Part shown: piece after piece, positions 1-6,845 of the stretch
Layout of the letters: each line of letters opens with the position of its first letter
How positions within the stretch are numbered: the first letter of the stretch is position 1
Assembly (NCBI GenBank): GCA_029777755.1
Contig: JAKORQ010000446.1
Location: 1-12,773, forward strand
Reading direction: 5' to 3'
Source: Planctomycetota bacterium
GTDB taxonomy: Bacteria; Planctomycetota; Phycisphaerae; Tepidisphaerales; Tepidisphaeraceae
DNA: 12,773 bases
Position numbers and translations under genes: made by a program
The notes under the pieces: generated by a model
Seen by the model: only the letters and a program-made list of their open reading frames with translations
Databases searched by the model: none
Told to the model about the DNA's origin: nothing

Positions 1-1
1 G

Positions 2-1297
2 GACAAGCTCGCCTTTATCCTCAGCAACTGCCGCGCTGAGGCGATCGTCACCCAGTCAAGGCTGATGCCGATCGTCGCCGAGGCATTGCAGCAGTCTCCG
101 TCAGTCAAAAGCTGCATAGTGGTCGATGGCGAGCCGGGGCTTGTGCCCGGGGCAATCTCGATGCAGCAGGCGATGGAGCAAGTGCTGGCCATCCGACCGG
201 AGGAGCCGGGCATAGACATAGACCTGGCCATGCTCATCTACACCTCGGGATCGACCGGCTTTCCCAAGGGCGTGATGATGACGCACCAGAACATCGATCA
301 CGCCTCGACCTCCATCACCACCTACCTGCGCAACACGCCCGATGACATCATCCTCAATGTGTTGCCGATCTCCTTCGACTATGGACTCTACCAGGTGCTG
401 ATGGCCTTCAAGCTGGGGATGACGCTGGTACTGGAGAAGTCATTTGCCTTCCCGCAGTTGATACTGAAGAAAATAAACGATGAGAAAGTGACGGGACTTC
501 CTCTGGTGCCGACCATCGCCGCCATTTTGCTGCAAATGCCCAGCCTCAAGCCGGGAATGTTTCCGACGCTCCGTTACATCACGAATACCGCTGCCGCGCT
601 GCCGCCGGCCCACATCCGCCGACTGCAGGAACTGTTCCCCAGCACGCTGATCTTCTCCATGTACGGGCTTACTGAGTGCAAGCGATGCACCTATCTCGAG
701 CCCGAGGACCTGGAGCGCAAGATCGGCTCGGTGGGCAAGGCAATTCCCAACACCGAGGCGTGGGTGATCAATGATGAGGGACAGCGCTGCAAGCCCGGCG
801 AAGTTGGGGAACTGGTTATCCGTGGCGGCCACGTCATGCAGGGGTACTGGGAAAACCCGGAGGCAACCGCCAAATGCCTGAAGCCCGGTCGGTACCCATG
901 GGAAAAGGTGCTGTACACGGGCGACCTGTTTACTACGGATGAAGAGGGATACCTCTATTTCGTCGGGCGAAAGGATGACATCATCAAGACGAGAGGCGAA
1001 AAGGTTTCGCCCAAGGAAGTGGAGAACACTTTATACATGCTGAATGGCGTGAAGGAGGCGGCCGTCATCGGAGTGCCTGACCCGGTACTGGGGATGGCGA
1101 TAAAGGCGATGATCGTGCCGGCCGAGGGTGTAGAGCTCAGTGAGCAGCAGATCATCCGTCACTGCGCGCAGCACCTGGAAGACTTCATGGTGCCGAAACT
1201 GGTCGAGTTCCGCCCGGAACTGCCCAAAACCTCCAGCGGCAAGATTCGCCGCAGCGAGTTGCAGGCCGAGGCGCTCAGGGAAGCATCCGTGCAGTGA
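2..1297 (+). CDS. AMP-forming acyl-CoA ligase (5' partial), exosortase-associated type
   Basis: The enzyme activates a carboxylic acid as an acyl-adenylate and transfers it to CoA or a carrier-protein thiol. The frame is open from base 2 with no stop, so the true start lies left of the window; about 80-100 N-terminal residues are missing if the family's usual ~510-520 residues apply. In the visible 431 residues the ANL-superfamily motifs appear in order: P-loop YTSGSTGFPKG (~80-90), YGLTE (~221-225), YTGD (~305) with GRKDD (~322) before the hinge, and PKTSSGKIRR (~408-417) with the C-terminal catalytic lysine. The stretch around LPISFDYGLYQ resembles acyl-CoA ligases found in exosortase A-type exopolysaccharide clusters. 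The stop lies 27 bp before the synthase gene, so the two are probably co-transcribed. The superfamily is certain; the substrate is unknown and the polysaccharide role is inferred. Confidence 0.93.
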   Translation, partial: DKLAFILSNCRAEAIVTQSRLMPIVAEALQQSPSVKSCIVVDGEPGLVPGAISMQQAMEQVLAIRPEEPGIDIDLAMLIYTSGSTGFPKGVMMTHQNIDHASTSITTYLRNTPDDIILNVLPISFDYGLYQVLMAFKLGMTLVLEKSFAFPQLILKKINDEKVTGLPLVPTIAAILLQMPSLKPGMFPTLRYITNTAAALPPAHIRRLQELFPSTLIFSMYGLTECKRCTYLEPEDLERKIGSVGKAIPNTEAWVINDEGQRCKPGEVGELVIRGGHVMQGYWENPEATAKCLKPGRYPWEKVLYTGDLFTTDEEGYLYFVGRKDDIIKTRGEKVSPKEVENTLYMLNGVKEAAVIGVPDPVLGMAIKAMIVPAEGVELSEQQIIRHCAQHLEDFMVPKLVEFRPELPKTSSGKIRRSELQAEALREASVQ

Positions 1298-1324
1298 AGG
1301 ATTGGAGCAGGGGGGAATGTGCGA

Positions 1325-2326
1325 ATGTCCACACAGGTAGCTGAATTTGCCCCGGGGGTGCTGAGGATAGATGCGCACGCCGAGGTGCAGCGAATATCTG
1401 AGGCGATCCGGGAACAGGTGTTGCGCAAGCTTCGCCGCCGGGGAGCAGTGCTGGGGGTATCCGGCGGCATCGATTCCAGCGTATGCCTGGCTCTATGCGC
1501 GCATGCGCTCGGGCCGGACCGCGTAGTGGCGCTGCTGATGCCCGAGGCCGATTCCGACCCGGAGAGTCTGCGCCTGGGCAAGATGGTGGCCGACGCCTTT
1601 GGCGTGCAGGCGATCGTGGAGGACATCTCCCCGATCCTGAAGGGCGCGGGGTGCTACTCGCGTCGCGACTACTACATCCGCCAGGTGATCCCGCAGTTTG
1701 GCGACGGCTGGAAGTGCAAGATTGCCCTGCATGAGGACCAGTCTGGCGCGTACAACCTGTTTCGCATCGTGGCGCAGTCTCCCACGGGAGAGCAGGTCTC
1801 CGCGCGGCTGCCGCTTGAGCCGTACCTTGGGATCGTGGCGGCCACCAACATGAAGCAGCGCACGCGCAAGCAACTGGAGTATTACCACGCCGATCGCCTT
1901 AACTACGCGGTGGTCGGCACTCCCAATCGGCTGGAGTATGACCAGGGATTCTTCGTGAAGAACGGCGATGGGGCGGCCGATCTCAAGCCCATCGCCCACC
2001 TGTACAAGTCGCAGGTGTATCAACTGGCGGAGGCATTGCAGGTGCCGGAGGAGATTCGCCGCCGGCCGCCGACGACCGACACCTATTCGCTGCCGCAGTC
2101 GCAGGAGGAGTTCTACTTCACGTTGCCCTACGAAAAGATGGACCTGTGCCTGTGGGGGATGAATCACGGGGTAGAGCCCGAGAAGATCGCGCAGGCAGTG
2201 GGTGTGTCACTTGCACAGCTAACGCGAGTCTGCCGGAATATCAATGCCAAGCGAAGGACGACCGCTTATCAGCACGCCCGCCCGCTCCTCGTCGAGCCAG
2301 TCGACGAAATCCACCAGATCGAGTGA
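1325..2326 (+). CDS. nadE: NAD(+) synthase-type PP-loop ATP pyrophosphatase (ammonia-dependent form)
   Basis: NadE adenylates the carboxylate of nicotinate adenine dinucleotide and amidates it to NAD+. The protein (333 aa) carries the PP-loop SGGIDSS at residues 46-52 and the family's second conserved block around VGTPNRLEYDQGFFVKNGDG (~198-216), followed by DLKPIAHLYKSQVY. There is no N-terminal nitrilase/glutaminase domain, so it would need free ammonia or another donor. About 130 residues separate the PP-loop from the NMKQRTRKQ helix (my recollection of E. coli NadE is about 90), implying an insertion of roughly 35-40 residues including GDGWKCKIALHED. I chose ATG 1325 because a GGGGGG tract lies 9 nt upstream; an in-frame GTG at 1319 sits too close to it. 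Between an acyl-CoA ligase and an acyltransferase it may be a repurposed amide-forming enzyme in polysaccharide modification, not the cell's main NAD synthase. Family assignment is firm, exact substrate not. Confidence 0.9.
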   Translation: MSTQVAEFAPGVLRIDAHAEVQRISEAIREQVLRKLRRRGAVLGVSGGIDSSVCLALCAHALGPDRVVALLMPEADSDPESLRLGKMVADAFGVQAIVEDISPILKGAGCYSRRDYYIRQVIPQFGDGWKCKIALHEDQSGAYNLFRIVAQSPTGEQVSARLPLEPYLGIVAATNMKQRTRKQLEYYHADRLNYAVVGTPNRLEYDQGFFVKNGDGAADLKPIAHLYKSQVYQLAEALQVPEEIRRRPPTTDTYSLPQSQEEFYFTLPYEKMDLCLWGMNHGVEPEKIAQAVGVSLAQLTRVCRNINAKRRTTAYQHARPLLVEPVDEIHQIE

Positions 2327-3428
2327 CAGCGGAGAGATTCGCCCATTCACTCGCGCTGACGTGGACCAGGTGGCGGCACTCTGGATGCTCTGTTTCCGAC
2401 ACGAGGAGACGAGCGCTCCGGAGTCGTTGCGCCGCTACTTCACCGATGTGCTGCTGGACCATCCCTGGTATGACCCGCAACTCGCGCCGCTCGTGCTGGA
2501 GCAACGCGGCGAGATCATCGGCTTCATAGGGCGCATGGCCCGGCCGATGCGCTTTCACGGTCAGCCGATACGCTGCGCGGTAGCCACTCAGCTCATGGTC
2601 GATCCGCGCAGGAAGCAGGGGTTCGCGGCGCTGGACCTGATTCGCGCCGTGCAAAGCGGCCCGCAGGACCTGTGCTACAGCGACGGTGCGAACGATTCGT
2701 CAGTGATGGTCTGGCGTCGTTGCGGCGGCGAGGCGTCGCGGCTGTGGAGCTTTGAATGGGCCAGGCCGCTGCGCCCGGTACGCTACCTGACCCTGCGGCT
2801 GCATGAGCATCGCCGTACCCGGCTGGCCGGGCGGATTCTCCGGCCAGTCGCCAGCGCTATCGACTGGACGGCGGACAGGGTTATCACCAGTGATCGCCGC
2901 AAGGATGAACGCATGCTCATCCGACGGGCCGCCAGCGCAGAGGAGATGTTTCCTCTCGTGCAGCAGGTAAGCTCTCAGTCGGAGGTATACCCGGTCTATA
3001 CGCTGCAAAGCTTTCGTTGGTTGCTTGAGACCGCCGCACAGGCACGCAGCTTTGGGGTGATGCGCAAAGTGATGGCGGTAGATGACGAAGGCCAGCCTGC
3101 CGGGTGGTTCATCTATTTCGTCAGGCCCGGCGGCTATGCCCGCGTCCTGCAGATGGGAGCGATGCGGGGGCAGGAGCCGGCCGTCCTTGCCGCGCTGTTC
3201 CACGATGCCGTCGAGCAGGGGGCGGTTGCCATCACCGGCCAGTTCGATTCGGCATTTCATACGGTGCTCTCCAACTCCCATGCCATCTTCCACTGCCGCG
3301 GCCTGGGAGTGCTGGTGCATGCCCGCGATCCGCGGCTGCTGGCGGCCATCCAGGCTGGTGACGCCTTCCTGAGCCGACTTGATGGGGAATGGTGGATGCG
3401 CTTCGGCATCGACCGCGCAAGCTGGTAA
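2244..3428 (+). CDS. Tandem GNAT-family N-acyltransferase
   Basis: This 394-residue protein appears to hold two GNAT-like domains. The first begins at IRPFTRADVDQVAALW (~32-47), the usual GNAT first strand and helix, and has the acetyl-CoA-binding region near QLMVDPRRKQGFAALDLI (~116-133), although the canonical Q/RxxGxG/A turn is imperfect. The second begins at MLIRRAASAEEMFPLVQQV (~223-241), again a domain-start pattern. It probably transfers an acetyl or longer acyl group to an amino sugar or lipid precursor, which would fit the acyl-CoA ligase two genes upstream. ATG 2244 is the only standard start: an in-frame TAA lies at 2220, and no ATG, GTG or TTG occurs between 2244 and the domain start. 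The first ~30 residues (Ser/Thr/Arg-rich) overlap nadE by 83 bp out of frame and look like non-domain sequence. Translational coupling to nadE is likely. Fold likely, substrate unknown. Confidence 0.8.
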   Translation: MPSEGRPLISTPARSSSSQSTKSTRSSDSGEIRPFTRADVDQVAALWMLCFRHEETSAPESLRRYFTDVLLDHPWYDPQLAPLVLEQRGEIIGFIGRMARPMRFHGQPIRCAVATQLMVDPRRKQGFAALDLIRAVQSGPQDLCYSDGANDSSVMVWRRCGGEASRLWSFEWARPLRPVRYLTLRLHEHRRTRLAGRILRPVASAIDWTADRVITSDRRKDERMLIRRAASAEEMFPLVQQVSSQSEVYPVYTLQSFRWLLETAAQARSFGVMRKVMAVDDEGQPAGWFIYFVRPGGYARVLQMGAMRGQEPAVLAALFHDAVEQGAVAITGQFDSAFHTVLSNSHAIFHCRGLGVLVHARDPRLLAAIQAGDAFLSRLDGEWWMRFGIDRASW

Positions 3429-3452
3429 CAGGGACAGACCAACCATACGGCC

Positions 3453-3487
3453 CGCCCGGTGGGATAACGCAAGTTTCCCGCCGGGCG
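3453..3487 (+). terminator. Intergenic hairpin after the tailoring operon
   Basis: The arms CGCCCGGTGGGA (3453-3464) and TCCCGCCGGGCG (3476-3487) pair over 12 positions with one internal T-G wobble, around an 11-nt loop. It begins 25 bp after the GNAT stop and ends well before thpR. The following bases (ACTGTATTTCC) contain only a short T run, so this is an imperfect intrinsic terminator. It could instead protect the 3' end of the mRNA. Confidence 0.55.
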
Positions 3488-3556
3488 ACTGTATTTCCGG
3501 ATCGCGTAGGATTGCATGAATCTGATGGCAAGCCGCTCAACTTTCGTTGGAGAAGC

Positions 3557-3562
3557 TATAGA
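3557..3562 (+). promoter_or_regulatory. Possible -10 element for leaderless thpR
   Basis: A TATAGA hexamer ends 9 nt before the thpR ATG, and no Shine-Dalgarno sequence lies at normal spacing. No convincing -35 hexamer sits 16-18 nt upstream, so support rests on the -10 alone and on the same arrangement before mlaC and the first dehydrogenase. Confidence 0.3.
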
Positions 3563-3571
3563 TTGTGGACC

Positions 3572-4132
3572 ATGAGACTCTTCTTCGCCGCCATGCTTCC
3601 GAGGAGTGTGCAGACGCGCCTGGGGACGCTGCGCGCCGGGCTGGATTGGCTCCCCGCAAGGGCCGCATGGTCGGCGCCGGCCAATCTCCACATCACGCTC
3701 AAGTTCCTCGGCGAAGTACCGGATGAGAAGGTCAACGAATTGGCGATAGGGATCGGCAAGGTCATCCCGGCCGTTGGCGAGATTGTCATTCGCCCCAGCG
3801 GTTTGCTCTTTTTCCCACCGAGAGGCAATGCTCGCGTGCTGGCCGTCGGCTTCGAGGGACAGACCGGGAAGCTGATCGAGGTGCAGGCCGCCATTGAATC
3901 CGCCTGCCACGAATTGGGCTTTCCCCTTGAAGGGCGGGGATATGTTCCGCATGCGACGCTGGCGCGCTTTCGCGATGGTCTGCGCCCAGTGCACAGTCCG
4001 CGAGTTGAGCAGTCCTGCACGGCGGTGGCGCGCATGCCGGAGTTTGCGATGGACGAGGTGCAACTCATGCACAGCACTCTTTCATCGCGGGGCGCCCAGT
4101 ACGCAGTCGTTGCGCGATATCCGCTGGTCTGA
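3572..4132 (+). CDS. thpR: RNA 2',3'-cyclic phosphodiesterase (2H / LigT family)
   Basis: ThpR opens 2',3'-cyclic phosphates at RNA ends to 2'-phosphates and was first described as a 2'-5' RNA ligase. The 186-residue product has the expected family length. It starts with the typical MRLFFAAMLP strand and carries both catalytic HxTx motifs of the 2H superfamily: H40-I-T42 in HITLKFLG and H127-A-T129 in HATLARF. The C-terminal segment VQLMHSTLSSRGAQYAVVARYPL matches the usual end of these proteins. The frame is open upstream to 3389, but the family start falls exactly at ATG 3572; the extension would overlap the preceding gene and hairpin and lacks homologous character. It follows the tailoring operon after a 143-bp gap and converges on mlaA with only 5 bp between stop codons. 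The protein is cytoplasmic. Its physiological substrate is generally unclear in bacteria. Confidence 0.93.
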   Translation: MRLFFAAMLPRSVQTRLGTLRAGLDWLPARAAWSAPANLHITLKFLGEVPDEKVNELAIGIGKVIPAVGEIVIRPSGLLFFPPRGNARVLAVGFEGQTGKLIEVQAAIESACHELGFPLEGRGYVPHATLARFRDGLRPVHSPRVEQSCTAVARMPEFAMDEVQLMHSTLSSRGAQYAVVARYPLV

Positions 4133-4137
4133 ATCGG

Positions 4138-4902
4138 CTATCTCATGTAGTCAGCGGCCGAGGGGGCGCTGGTCGGCTGAGCTGCGGGATCGTAATTCTC
4201 TTCCTCGTAGATATCGTGATCCGGTATCGGTTCGCCCGCCCGCAATGCACGCGAGCGCAAGTAGATATCCCGCGTAAAGGTGTAGGGATCGAGCGCGGCG
4301 CGATCGCGGAACTCCACCTGGGGCTGCAGACGTGCCCGGTTGTCGATCATCGAGATCGCGTCCATGGAGAGGCTCACCTCCCATGGCGGGTTAAGCCAGA
4401 ACATCGGGTTGGTCACGCGCGCCACGACAAACGCCGGCAGATCGCGGGCGCTCGATGCCCCAAGCAGCGGCAGTACCAGGTACGGCCCGGAGCCCACACC
4501 CCATTTCGCCAGCGTGATGCCAAAGTCGTTGGGCGTGCGTGGCCGGCCAAGGTCGTCGGCAGGATCAAACAGCCCCAGTACGCCGACCGTAGTGTTGATC
4601 GCGGTTCGCTCGGTATTCCGCCAGCCTTGGGCAAAGTGTCCCTGCAGGTAGTCGTTGGCGATGGTGTTGAGAGACGCGAGATTGTTGAAGAAATTCCCGA
4701 CGCTGTCGCGCACCCGCTGGGGAGTGTGCTTCTCGTAGGTCATCGCCACATCCTTGACGATGGCGCGATCGAGAAACTCGTTGAACCCATATACCTTTCG
4801 ATTCACGCCTTCCAGAGGGTCAGGGTTGCCCGATGCGCAGCCGCCCACAAGCGCCAACGCTGCCACCAGAAGTGCTGCGATCGTCCCGTGCCATCTTCCC
4901 AT
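4138..4902 (-). CDS. mlaA: MlaA (VacJ) outer-membrane lipoprotein
   Basis: MlaA sits in the inner leaflet of the outer membrane and removes mislocalised phospholipids from the outer leaflet, passing them to periplasmic MlaC. The 254-residue product begins with a lipoprotein signal (hydrophobic LLVAALALVGGC); the lipidated residue is Cys22, and Ala at +2 is compatible with outer-membrane sorting. The family core follows: DPLEGVNRKVYGFNEFLDR, then TPQRVRDSVGNFFNNL, GWRNTERTAINTTVGVLGLFD and an LAKWGVGSGPYLVLPLLG block. The tail is acidic and Pro/Ala/Ser-rich. I prefer ATG 4902 because GGAG lies 8 nt upstream and the signal peptide is then compact; ATG 4917, five residues longer, is possible and lies 6 bp after the mlaC stop. 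It forms a two-gene operon with mlaC upstream. Confidence 0.94.
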   Translation of the reverse strand: MGRWHGTIAALLVAALALVGGCASGNPDPLEGVNRKVYGFNEFLDRAIVKDVAMTYEKHTPQRVRDSVGNFFNNLASLNTIANDYLQGHFAQGWRNTERTAINTTVGVLGLFDPADDLGRPRTPNDFGITLAKWGVGSGPYLVLPLLGASSARDLPAFVVARVTNPMFWLNPPWEVSLSMDAISMIDNRARLQPQVEFRDRAALDPYTFTRDIYLRSRALRAGEPIPDHDIYEEENYDPAAQPTSAPSAADYMR

Positions 4903-4923
4903 GCCCTCGGCTCCCATCGCGTC

Positions 4924-5598
4924 TTAGCCCCTGTTATGCAGCCGTGGATCGCGCGAGTTTTTCTCGCGCAGCCGCTCCAGCAGCGCGTCAATCCCTTCCT
5001 TCGCCAGCACCGGCTTGAACTGGGCCGCGAAGATGGCGGCCACGCTCATTCCCTGCACCTGTATATCGATTGCCTTCCAGCCCCGATCTGTCTGTCGCAT
5101 GCGGCAGGAGAGCATGGCGATCCGCCGGGGAGCCGACTTGTGATTGCTGCTTATCTCCACGTGGACGGTGTGATCTCCGTTGGCCTCGGGGATGTCCTGC
5201 ACCACCTGCACCGTCTGCCCGGAATAGGCCAGCGTCATCGGCAGATAGACGCCCATAAGGTGCCTGGACATCTCCTCGATGAAATCAGCCTGGCTCTGCC
5301 CCGGCAGTTCATCCCACTTCTTACCCAGCATCAGCCGCGACAGGGTGGCGAAATCCATCTGCTGCTTCAGGATGGCGTCCAGCGAGCTGGCTCGCTGCGG
5401 CAGCGTGAGCGTTTGATCCTCCAGCACCGCGATGACATTCGCGATCGTCTGGTCGACTACCGACCGCGGATCTGGTGCGTCTTGAGTGATGGCCGGTTGG
5501 CTGGACGGCACCTCGTCTGCCAGCATGTGTCCGCCGGCAAGCAACGGAAACACGCACAGAAACACCCTCATGCTGCTGGTCTTGATGCGTCGCGGCAT
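4924..5598 (-). CDS. mlaC: MlaC periplasmic phospholipid-binding protein
   Basis: MlaC (Ttg2D family) shuttles phospholipids between outer-membrane MlaA and the inner-membrane MlaFEDB ABC transporter. The 225-residue product has a basic N-terminus and hydrophobic stretch (MRVFLCVFPLLAGG) typical of a Sec signal peptide, then the family domain: a helical region around DFATLSRLMLGKKWDELPGQ, then a beta-sheet half with GWKAIDIQVQGMSVAAIFAAQFKPVL, ending in the usual GIDALLERLREKN. The frame is open to 5676, but the added residues are polar and would bury the signal peptide. ATG 5598 sits just downstream of a good promoter; ATG 5571 is the main alternative. Neither has a Shine-Dalgarno sequence, so a leaderless start at 5598 is likely. 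mlaA follows directly. No transporter genes are nearby. Confidence 0.92.
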   Translation of the reverse strand: MPRRIKTSSMRVFLCVFPLLAGGHMLADEVPSSQPAITQDAPDPRSVVDQTIANVIAVLEDQTLTLPQRASSLDAILKQQMDFATLSRLMLGKKWDELPGQSQADFIEEMSRHLMGVYLPMTLAYSGQTVQVVQDIPEANGDHTVHVEISSNHKSAPRRIAMLSCRMRQTDRGWKAIDIQVQGMSVAAIFAAQFKPVLAKEGIDALLERLREKNSRDPRLHNRG

Positions 5599-5606
5599 GT
5601 TTGAGG

Positions 5607-5633
5607 ATTTTAGCCGCATCTGCGCCTTGTCAA
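5607..5633 (-). promoter_or_regulatory. Promoter for the mlaC-mlaA operon
   Basis: On the - strand a perfect TTGACA (5633-5628) is followed after 15 nt by TAAAAT (5612-5607). The spacer is 2 nt short of the optimum. The predicted transcription start falls at or within 2-3 nt of the mlaC ATG at 5598, implying a leaderless mRNA. Confidence 0.6.
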
Positions 5634-5682
5634 ACGGGGCATCCGTCCAGCTATCGCGTGTGACGAGGATCACCATCTACCC

Positions 5683-5710
5683 TTGCCAACGTTTCGTGCT
5701 ACGCTATTAG
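5683..5710 (+). promoter_or_regulatory. Promoter for the first Gfo/Idh/MocA gene
   Basis: TTGCCA (5683-5688, five of six matches to the -35 consensus) is followed after 16 nt by TATTAG (5705-5710, four of six). The -10 ends 6 nt before the ATG at 5717 and there is no Shine-Dalgarno site, so transcription would begin at about the initiation codon. It is divergent from the mlaC promoter in the same 118-bp spacer. Confidence 0.45.
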
Positions 5711-5716
5711 CCCATC

Positions 5717-6751
5717 ATGAGGAAACTGAAGTGGGGCATTCTTGCCACCGGTAGTATTGCGCGGACATTCGCCCGCGCCCTTAAACAGGCCAGTAATGGA
5801 GAGTTGTTCGCGGTAGGCTCCCGCAGCGAGCAGTCAGCAGAGAAGTTCGCCGCCGAGCACCAGGCGCCGCGATATTACGGCAGCTATCAGCAGTTGCTCG
5901 ACGATCCCGACGTGGACGCCGTCTATATTTGCCCGCCGCACCCGATGCACCATGAGTGGGTGATAAAGGCAGCCCAGGCAAAGAAGCACATCCTCTGCGA
6001 GAAGCCGATTGCCATGAACGAGCGCGAGACGCAGGAGATGGTGTCGGCGGCCCGCAATGCAGGGGTGATGCTGATGGAAGCGTTCATGTACCGCTTCCAT
6101 CCCCAGACGCGGAAGGTGCTGGAGCTTATCCGCCAGGGCGAGATCGGGGAGATTCGCGTCATCCATGGCGTATATGGCTTCCCCTCGCCATTCCAGCCGG
6201 ACAAGCGTATCTTCAACAAGGACCTTGGCGGGGGTGGCATCCTCGATGTTGGATGCTACCCGGTGTCGTTCACGCGGATGGTGGTAGGGGCCGTCCTTGG
6301 CAGGCCGTTCGCCGATCCCCTGGATGTGCAGGCGTATGGCCACATCGGCTCAACCGGCGTGGATGAATGGACGGTGGCAGTGGCGAAGTTCGAGAATGAC
6401 ATCGCCGCCCAGTGGACCACCGGCGTGACGATTCGCTACGAGAATGGCATCCGCATCTATGGCACCAGGGGATGTATCCACATCCCCCACGCCCATCACC
6501 CGGCATACTGGGGCGGCGAAACCACGTTGACCATGAGCCGGGAACGAACGGTCCCCGTCCAGCAGCTTACCGTGAAGGCCGAGAAGCCGCTTTTCACTTA
6601 TGCAATTGAGGGATTCGCGCAGGCGGTCCTTGAGGGCAAGACACAGGTGGACCCTCCCGGGATGACGTGGGACGACTCGCTGGGCAACATGCGGACCATG
6701 GACGCCTGGCGACAGCGCATCGGGCTGCGCTACGCCGCCGACGGTGAATAA
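5717..6751 (+). CDS. Gfo/Idh/MocA-family NAD(P)-dependent sugar dehydrogenase (D-xylose / dihydrodiol dehydrogenase-like)
   Basis: These cytoplasmic enzymes oxidise a hydroxyl of a sugar or polyol to a ketone or lactone with NAD(P)+. The 344-residue product has an N-terminal Rossmann fold whose glycine loop reads WGILATGSIAR (6-16), a variant of GxGxxG in which Ala-Thr replaces the middle positions, common in the xylose/dihydrodiol dehydrogenase branch. The catalytic-lysine motif CEKP is at 94-97. The C-terminal sheet domain starts near EAFMYRFHPQT (~120-130) and includes GGGGILDVGCYPVSF (~173-187). The family is clear; the substrate cannot be read from sequence. It starts 118 bp from the divergent mlaC start, has no Shine-Dalgarno site, and is followed after 94 bp by a ThuA-like gene in the same direction, suggesting shared sugar catabolism. 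Confidence 0.92.
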   Translation: MRKLKWGILATGSIARTFARALKQASNGELFAVGSRSEQSAEKFAAEHQAPRYYGSYQQLLDDPDVDAVYICPPHPMHHEWVIKAAQAKKHILCEKPIAMNERETQEMVSAARNAGVMLMEAFMYRFHPQTRKVLELIRQGEIGEIRVIHGVYGFPSPFQPDKRIFNKDLGGGGILDVGCYPVSFTRMVVGAVLGRPFADPLDVQAYGHIGSTGVDEWTVAVAKFENDIAAQWTTGVTIRYENGIRIYGTRGCIHIPHAHHPAYWGGETTLTMSRERTVPVQQLTVKAEKPLFTYAIEGFAQAVLEGKTQVDPPGMTWDDSLGNMRTMDAWRQRIGLRYAADGE

Positions 6752-6845
6752 CGCCTGCGTCAAACGTGAAATGCAAAGTGTCCGGGAGTTGTTTGCGCCA
6801 GTTACCCGAGTAAGCTAAAGATCCAAGAGCAAAGGAGATGCACAT

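Noticed and set aside
3389..3571. N-terminal extension of thpR
   Set aside because: The extension overlaps the GNAT gene and an intergenic hairpin, and ThpR proteins begin at the MRLFFA strand, which falls at 3572.
4216..5604. 462-codon open frame on + covering both mla genes
   Set aside because: It lies antisense to mlaA and mlaC, whose - strand products have clear family motifs. The + translation is His/Arg/Gln-rich, resembles no family, and spans the mlaC-mlaA boundary.
6752..6845. Promoter or terminator between the first dehydrogenase and the ThuA-like gene
   Set aside because: No hairpin longer than about 4 bp and no convincing -35/-10 pair was found. Readthrough from the upstream gene is equally likely.
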